NCBI GenBank assembly: GCA_963666505.2
Contig: CAXXXL010000001.1
Coordinates: forward strand, 1,116,001 to 1,180,000
Direction: 5' to 3'
Source: JABGQS01 sp963666505
GTDB taxonomy: Bacteria; Bacillota; Clostridia; Christensenellales; SZUA-584
Length of the DNA: 64,000 nucleotides
Shown here: positions 60,432-64,000 of the stretch, in pieces
How positions within the stretch are numbered: the first letter of the stretch is position 1
Layout: every line of letters begins with the position of its first letter
The notes under the pieces: generated by a model
What the model was told of the DNA's origin: nothing
Databases searched by the model: none
The model's input: only the letters and a program-made list of their open reading frames with translations
Translations under genes and position numbers: made by a program

Positions 60432-61280
60432 TCACTCAACGATAAGCTCCAGATTCACTACAGCGCCGTTGAGCCTGGTCATCGCTGTCATGTCGTAGGG
60501 CTCGTACTGCAGCTGCGCATTATAAGTTCCTGCTTCCATCGCATGTGAAAGCGTGATATCATAAAGCCCTTTACCCGGCTCTATCATCTTGGATTCGTAC
60601 AGCGTTTCTCCCGTATCCAACAGCACGAGGCGAATCACAAAATAGCAGTTGTTCTTTTCGGGATTTTGCAGATTTACCGATACCTCTGCAGTATCGGCTT
60701 CGATAGTTATGCTCTTATAGCCGGGGATACGGATACCGTCCGCAGGGATACCGCTCTCTTCAGTTGTCTTGATTCCTTCCCAGTCAACTGCGCCCTCCTC
60801 TAGCTCCGGCGCGACTGGCGTACTTGCCGTATCAGCGACAACATCTTCACTTTCATCGCCAGGCAGAGTAAACAAAACAATTGCGCATACGATAACCACC
60901 AGGCACAGCACGAGCGCAGCTATTCGAGGTAGCAATACATTTTTAAGTACAGCCGTATAGCTCTCCTCGTATGAATCAATGGCAGCAAATCCTTTTTCTC
61001 TGTAAATAATACGACTGTTTGATCCATATTCAGTAAGCGGTAATTCTGTCTTTTCATGATGCAAGGCTCCAACACTATCTTGCTTGCTTCCCGGTGCATA
61101 TTCCGCTTTAATCTTGAACTGCCCGTCCGGATATAAGCTTTGCATCTGCTTTTTCGTATAACACGGCAATACAACACCTGAGTCCTTGTAGATTCCTCCG
61201 TAGTTTTTCCGCATTTGCACATCCCATATCTTCTTATCGAATGTACCGTTTTCTTTGTTTTGCTTGTTGTTATCCTTCAT
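60432..61280 (-). CDS. Single-pass membrane protein with an extracellular beta-domain
   Basis: 282 residues from the ATG at 61280 (GGTGGTGAC just before; an open extension to 61337 overlaps the upstream gene). A polar cytoplasmic part (1-116), one membrane segment (about 117-139, IAALVLCLVVIVCAIVLFTL) and an extracellular domain (about 165-282) with IRIPGYKSITIEADTAEVSV, NPEKNNCYFVIRLVL, LYESKMIEPGKGLY and GTYNAQLQYEPYD. From memory, domains of this pattern occur next to secreted repeat proteins in other Clostridia but have no assigned role; I could not check this. Probably a partner of the secreted paralogues that follow it. Confidence 0.75.
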   Translation of the reverse strand: MKDNNKQNKENGTFDKKIWDVQMRKNYGGIYKDSGVVLPCYTKKQMQSLYPDGQFKIKAEYAPGSKQDSVGALHHEKTELPLTEYGSNSRIIYREKGFAAIDSYEESYTAVLKNVLLPRIAALVLCLVVIVCAIVLFTLPGDESEDVVADTASTPVAPELEEGAVDWEGIKTTEESGIPADGIRIPGYKSITIEADTAEVSVNLQNPEKNNCYFVIRLVLLDTGETLYESKMIEPGKGLYDITLSHAMEAGTYNAQLQYEPYDMTAMTRLNGAVVNLELIVE

Positions 61281-61297
61281 GTCACCACCCATGTTTT

Positions 61298-61555
61298 TTA
61301 TAAGATTATTCTTTGTTCGGCCTTGCAGCGCCAACACAAAACGTACTCTTTTGCTTCGTGCACTGTGCTGAACTGCATGTCTACATCAAAGATGTAATCA
61401 ATAGCTTCGTTCCAATCCATAATGGTATATCTATCGTCAGGGATGTCTCGTATAGAGCAGGGAATACGCCACCGATTATGCGGCAGATCAGAAATATATT
61501 CACACCCTATCTTATATGTTAAGTATTCGAGCAAGTCATCCATATGCAACCTCAT
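61298..61555 (-). CDS. Small protein of unknown function, coupled to the HD-GYP gene
   Basis: 85 residues, acidic, starting MRLHMDDLLEYLTYKIG with a WRIPCSIRDIPDDRY centre and two cysteines near the end (LCWRCKAEQ). No membrane segment or signal peptide. Its ATG overlaps the HD-GYP stop (ATGA), so the two are made together; it may modulate that enzyme. I do not recognise a family. Confidence 0.65.
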   Translation of the reverse strand: MRLHMDDLLEYLTYKIGCEYISDLPHNRWRIPCSIRDIPDDRYTIMDWNEAIDYIFDVDMQFSTVHEAKEYVLCWRCKAEQRIIL

Positions 61556-62157
61556 ACAGCAACATTTTCGCCAGTCATAAAATCCATGCTTTCTAAAAAC
61601 ATCTGCGCAACCTGCGGATCATATTGTGTCCCAGCCATCCTTGAGATTTCTTCACAAGTCTGATCATGCGAATATGCACTCCTGTAGGGACGGTCGTGAA
61701 CCATAGCGTCATAACCATCACACACCGCAACTGCTCTTGCGATAAACGGTATCTGCTCTCTTTGCAAACCAAAGGGATATCCCTTTCCGTCCCAGCGTTC
61801 ATGATGGAACACCGCCGCCTGAAAAATCATCCCCGTGCCAGGCGATGATATCTCTTGACCAGATAAAAACCGGGATGCATAAACTGTGTGCATCTGTATT
61901 TGACTGTATTCCTCTTTGAGCAGCTTACCGGGTTTGGTCAAAATGTTTGCCGGTACCCATGCTTTGCCAATATCGTGATAGAATGCCGCTGTGATAAAAT
62001 AGTGAATCAGTCCGTTCTTCGCCTCAGTATGTTTGCTGAATATGTGCAGCAGCCTTTCCGCAAGTTTTCCGACCCTATACATATGCTGTAGAGTATCTGA
62101 ACCCAAGAAGCACGGTTTATGATCTAAATCACCGCTCAAATCAACCGCAAATTTCAT
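61552..62157 (-). CDS. Single-domain HD-GYP phosphodiesterase (cyclic di-GMP type)
   Basis: 201 residues consisting of the HD-GYP domain alone. HD pair at 61-62 in YHDIGKAWVPANILTKPG, then FHHERWDGKGYPFGL (GYP at about 126-128) and VAVCDGYDAMVHDRPYRSAY, all diagnostic. Members open c-di-GMP to pGpG or GMP. There is no receiver, PAS or membrane part, so input must come from partners. Clear GGGAGG five bases before the ATG. It stands between an unknown helical protein and the coupled small protein, upstream of the surface genes, which suggests control of surface display by c-di-GMP (inference). Confidence 0.88.
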   Translation of the reverse strand: MKFAVDLSGDLDHKPCFLGSDTLQHMYRVGKLAERLLHIFSKHTEAKNGLIHYFITAAFYHDIGKAWVPANILTKPGKLLKEEYSQIQMHTVYASRFLSGQEISSPGTGMIFQAAVFHHERWDGKGYPFGLQREQIPFIARAVAVCDGYDAMVHDRPYRSAYSHDQTCEEISRMAGTQYDPQVAQMFLESMDFMTGENVAV

Positions 62158-62194
62158 TTCAACCTCCCATATGCATACCCGTAAACGCCTAAAG

Positions 62195-62713
62195 TTATTT
62201 AGCCTTTTCTACTGCCGCAGCGGCAGCTCCTTCTCTATTCTGAATGTTATATTCTCGGTTTATTACCTTAATATATGCAGGAAAAACACTACCATTTTCC
62301 ATATAGTATTCATTGAATCCAAGCAGCATCTTTATCAGCATGTATTCCTGTTCAAGGCTTGTATCCTGTTTTAAATACAGTTTTTGAAGCTTGACAACTA
62401 ACGAAGGTCCGTTTATAATCTTTTGCATATATACTCTGCTTTCATCCTCAATGATAAGCTCTCCCAGCCACGCCTGCATCAAGTTGATACGGTATATGAA
62501 GTGAAGGTCGCACTTATCCCGTTTATCACACATAACACGCTCTATGGCATCCGAGCTGAATTGAGTACAGAATGAAAATAGTTTTTGCATATAATTATCG
62601 ATATTTTCACGGGCAAGACACGCTAATGGAGAAGCCTGCTTTTCTATCCTTTCAATTAGATAGCTCAAATTATTGGTTAGATTGTTGTCCAGAGGCAAGG
62701 TAGTATCAAACAT
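62195..62713 (-). CDS. Helical protein of unknown function
   Basis: 172 residues, predicted mostly alpha-helical from composition (SYLIERIEKQASPLACLARE, NLMQAWLGELIIEDESRVYM), with a GAAAAAVEKAK tail. No signal peptide, membrane segment or known motif seen. The ATG at 62713 has only a weak ribosome site. It is the first gene after the integrase and the gap of 179 bases, and it precedes the HD-GYP gene by 37 bases. Confidence 0.6.
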   Translation of the reverse strand: MFDTTLPLDNNLTNNLSYLIERIEKQASPLACLARENIDNYMQKLFSFCTQFSSDAIERVMCDKRDKCDLHFIYRINLMQAWLGELIIEDESRVYMQKIINGPSLVVKLQKLYLKQDTSLEQEYMLIKMLLGFNEYYMENGSVFPAYIKVINREYNIQNREGAAAAAVEKAK

Positions 62714-62826
62714 ATTTGCTATACGATCTTTCGAAACTATATTATTTTCTCTGATCGAACTTTATCCTTTCATAAATTGTTATAATATATATATTCATTT
62801 GATGATTTGTGCACAACAATAATTAA

Positions 62827-62872
62827 GGCGGCGTCACAGTTATTTGCAAACTGCGACACCGCCTGTTTTTTT
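62827..62872 (+). terminator. Strong terminator-like hairpin reading rightwards, between the integrase and the unknown gene
   Basis: GGCGG-GTC-CAGTT / AACTG-GAC-CCGCC (arms within 62827-62863, two mismatches), followed by a T run at 62865-62872 and another after CG. On the plus strand it is a complete terminator, yet all neighbouring genes are on the minus strand; on the minus strand the hairpin is followed only by TTAATTATTG. Confidence 0.65.
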
Positions 62873-62892
62873 TCGTTTTTTTGCTAGTAATT

Positions 62893-64000
62893 TTATATAC
62901 CGACGGCTCTCTCGACGGCGTATATCGGCTGAATCACGGACGAGTTTTTGATCTCTGAGAGTTTGTGAGTATGTAACATATTCATTTTTGCAATTGCCAG
63001 TTTCTTTTGTTCCAATAGCGAATGGGCATAGGTATTCATTGTGCTCGTTACACCTGAGTGACCTAAAAGATCGCTGACCGTTCTAATATCTATCCCTACT
63101 TCTAGCGCACGCGTAGCAAAAGTGTGGCGGATCGTATGGAACTTTCGTGAATCTATTTGTGTGTTATCCAATACTTTTTTATAATATCTTTGGAAAGTTC
63201 TTGGATCCAGTGGTTTTCTTGAGCCGGAAAGCAAAAAAAACTCTTTGCAGTCAATTTTGGGTATAATCTCACTTAGCAGTTCGCATAAGAAATCTGGAAT
63301 AGGAATCTTACGGATAGAGCTCCGGCTTTTTGGGGAAGCAAGTTCCAATTTTGTTTTGTTACCATCTTCACTAAAATTTTTTGTCCGGGTCAGGGTTTGA
63401 TCGATTATAATTGTCTTTGAATCAATATCTATCCGAGACCATTTTAAAGCACAAACCTCTCCCAAGCGTATACCGGTATAAAAACACAAAAGTAAGCCAA
63501 TATCTTTTTTGTCCCTTGATATAAGCAAGTCTGTTTCAATTTGGCTTTGCTCATGCATACTAAAAACTTCTACCGGCCTTCCAGATGTAAGCTTTTTGGG
63601 CATGGATAGTCCTTCTAATAGTGTTGAAGTCTTTTCATCCTTATTCAATATCCCTTTCAAAGAAGTTTTAAAAACCTGTAGTATTTTTTTTTGATACGCT
63701 TTAGATATCTTTGAATTGGCGCAGATATGCTTCACAAATTCTTGTATACGGTTTTCATTGATCATTCCGATTCTGTTATTTCTGAAAAACGGTTTAATGT
63801 GTTTATTAATACAGTAATAATAGTTTTCATATGTCGAATTTTTTATGCTCCCATAACAAGATTGCAGCCATTCTTCCAAAGCTTCCGCAACAAATGAATT
63901 GCTACCTGTACTAAATCCCAGTTTGCAGTCGGTTTTCAACCATTCTTTCATTTTTTTCTTGACACCGGCATAACTCTTATCATAAAAATACCGATATCTT
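62893..64000 (-). CDS. Tyrosine recombinase/integrase, N-terminus outside the window
   Basis: At least 369 residues; the frame stays open past the ATG at 63951 to the window edge, reading RYRYFYDKSYAGVKKKMKEWL, which resembles the arm-binding N-terminus of Tn916/phage-type integrases, so the true start lies beyond 64000. A core-binding SAM-like domain follows (FVAEALEEWLQSCYGSIKN), then the catalytic domain with Arg in YTGIRLGEVCALKW, His-x-x-Arg in HTIRHTFATRALE, His in DLLGHSGV and the nucleophile Tyr in MNTYAHSL. The gene faces into the island with its 3' end toward the cargo genes. It is the basis for calling the region mobile. Confidence 0.93.
   Translation of the reverse strand, partial: RYRYFYDKSYAGVKKKMKEWLKTDCKLGFSTGSNSFVAEALEEWLQSCYGSIKNSTYENYYYCINKHIKPFFRNNRIGMINENRIQEFVKHICANSKISKAYQKKILQVFKTSLKGILNKDEKTSTLLEGLSMPKKLTSGRPVEVFSMHEQSQIETDLLISRDKKDIGLLLCFYTGIRLGEVCALKWSRIDIDSKTIIIDQTLTRTKNFSEDGNKTKLELASPKSRSSIRKIPIPDFLCELLSEIIPKIDCKEFFLLSGSRKPLDPRTFQRYYKKVLDNTQIDSRKFHTIRHTFATRALEVGIDIRTVSDLLGHSGVTSTMNTYAHSLLEQKKLAIAKMNMLHTHKLSEIKNSSVIQPIYAVERAVGI

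Larger units (their letters stand above)
53132..64000. mobile_element. Putative integrative island at the 3' end of guaA (right end outside the window)
   Basis: Bounded on the left by the guaA-end core and carrying a tyrosine integrase as its rightmost visible gene. All ten genes run on the minus strand and none is housekeeping. In elements of this type the integrase usually lies next to the intact target gene, so guaA is predicted shortly after 64000, also on the minus strand. No relaxase, conjugation or phage structural genes are in the visible 10.9 kb. Confidence 0.55.

Noticed and set aside
61298..62157. Toxin-antitoxin pair
   Set aside because: The larger gene has the complete HD-GYP motif set, and the small protein resembles no antitoxin that I know.

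Overview
The window comes from a chromosome of a low-to-mid G+C Bacillota, most likely class Clostridia. The support is a fused IspH-ribosomal protein S1 gene next to cmk and a HutP-family gene, two T-box leaders (ilv and pheST), ribonuclease Y, a PheS-PheT-ZapA order, and a Na+-pump decarboxylase cluster next to gapA. I did not measure base composition and cannot name a genus.

Layout. 1-6.8 kb: the 5' end of purB, a dipeptidase, rny, then nadD-yqeK-rsfS on the plus strand, a cell-wall hydrolase and a small YegP-like gene. 6.8-14.7 kb: a branched-chain amino acid operon (ilvN-ilvC-cimA-leuB-ilvD-ilvB, minus strand) behind a T-box leader that appears to read tRNA-Ile. 14.7-21.4 kb: gapA and a five-gene biotin-dependent carboxyltransferase/Na+ pump operon. 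21.5-39.1 kb: housekeeping genes on the minus strand (rluB, scpB, scpA, an S2P protease, zapA, pheT, pheS with a Phe T-box, an rRNA/tRNA methyltransferase, an oligopeptide-binding lipoprotein, a lytic transglycosylase, coaE, polA, ispH-rpsA, plsC, cmk, hutP-like). 39.2-41.5 kb: an SPFH/zinc-ribbon gene pair on the plus strand. 41.5-44.6 kb: an IS1182-family element nested in the left end of an IS256-family element, which itself sits in the loop of the terminator behind the zinc-ribbon gene. 44.6-53.0 kb: a GIY-YIG gene, degV and the purine operon purE-C-F-M-N-H-D.

53.1-64.0 kb is the accessory part. Just upstream of purE, behind a hairpin terminator, lies GAGTGGGAATGA (minus strand), which matches the last codons and stop of guaA, a known integration site for mobile elements. 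From there to the window edge run only minus-strand genes: a type I membrane protein, four secreted paralogues with variable N-terminal parts (beta-helix or Ig-like) and one constant C-terminal domain, a second membrane protein, a small protein coupled to a single-domain HD-GYP phosphodiesterase, an unknown helical protein, and a tyrosine integrase that continues past the window. I read this as an integrative island that carries a secreted or cell-surface protein system together with a c-di-GMP enzyme. Its right border, probably next to intact guaA, is not in view.

Five single-base frame disruptions are visible in four genes (yqeK, yegP-like, cimA, and one secreted paralogue, which has two). 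In every case the expected continuation is present in the neighbouring frame. They may be recent mutations or consensus errors in the sequence; the window alone cannot separate these.
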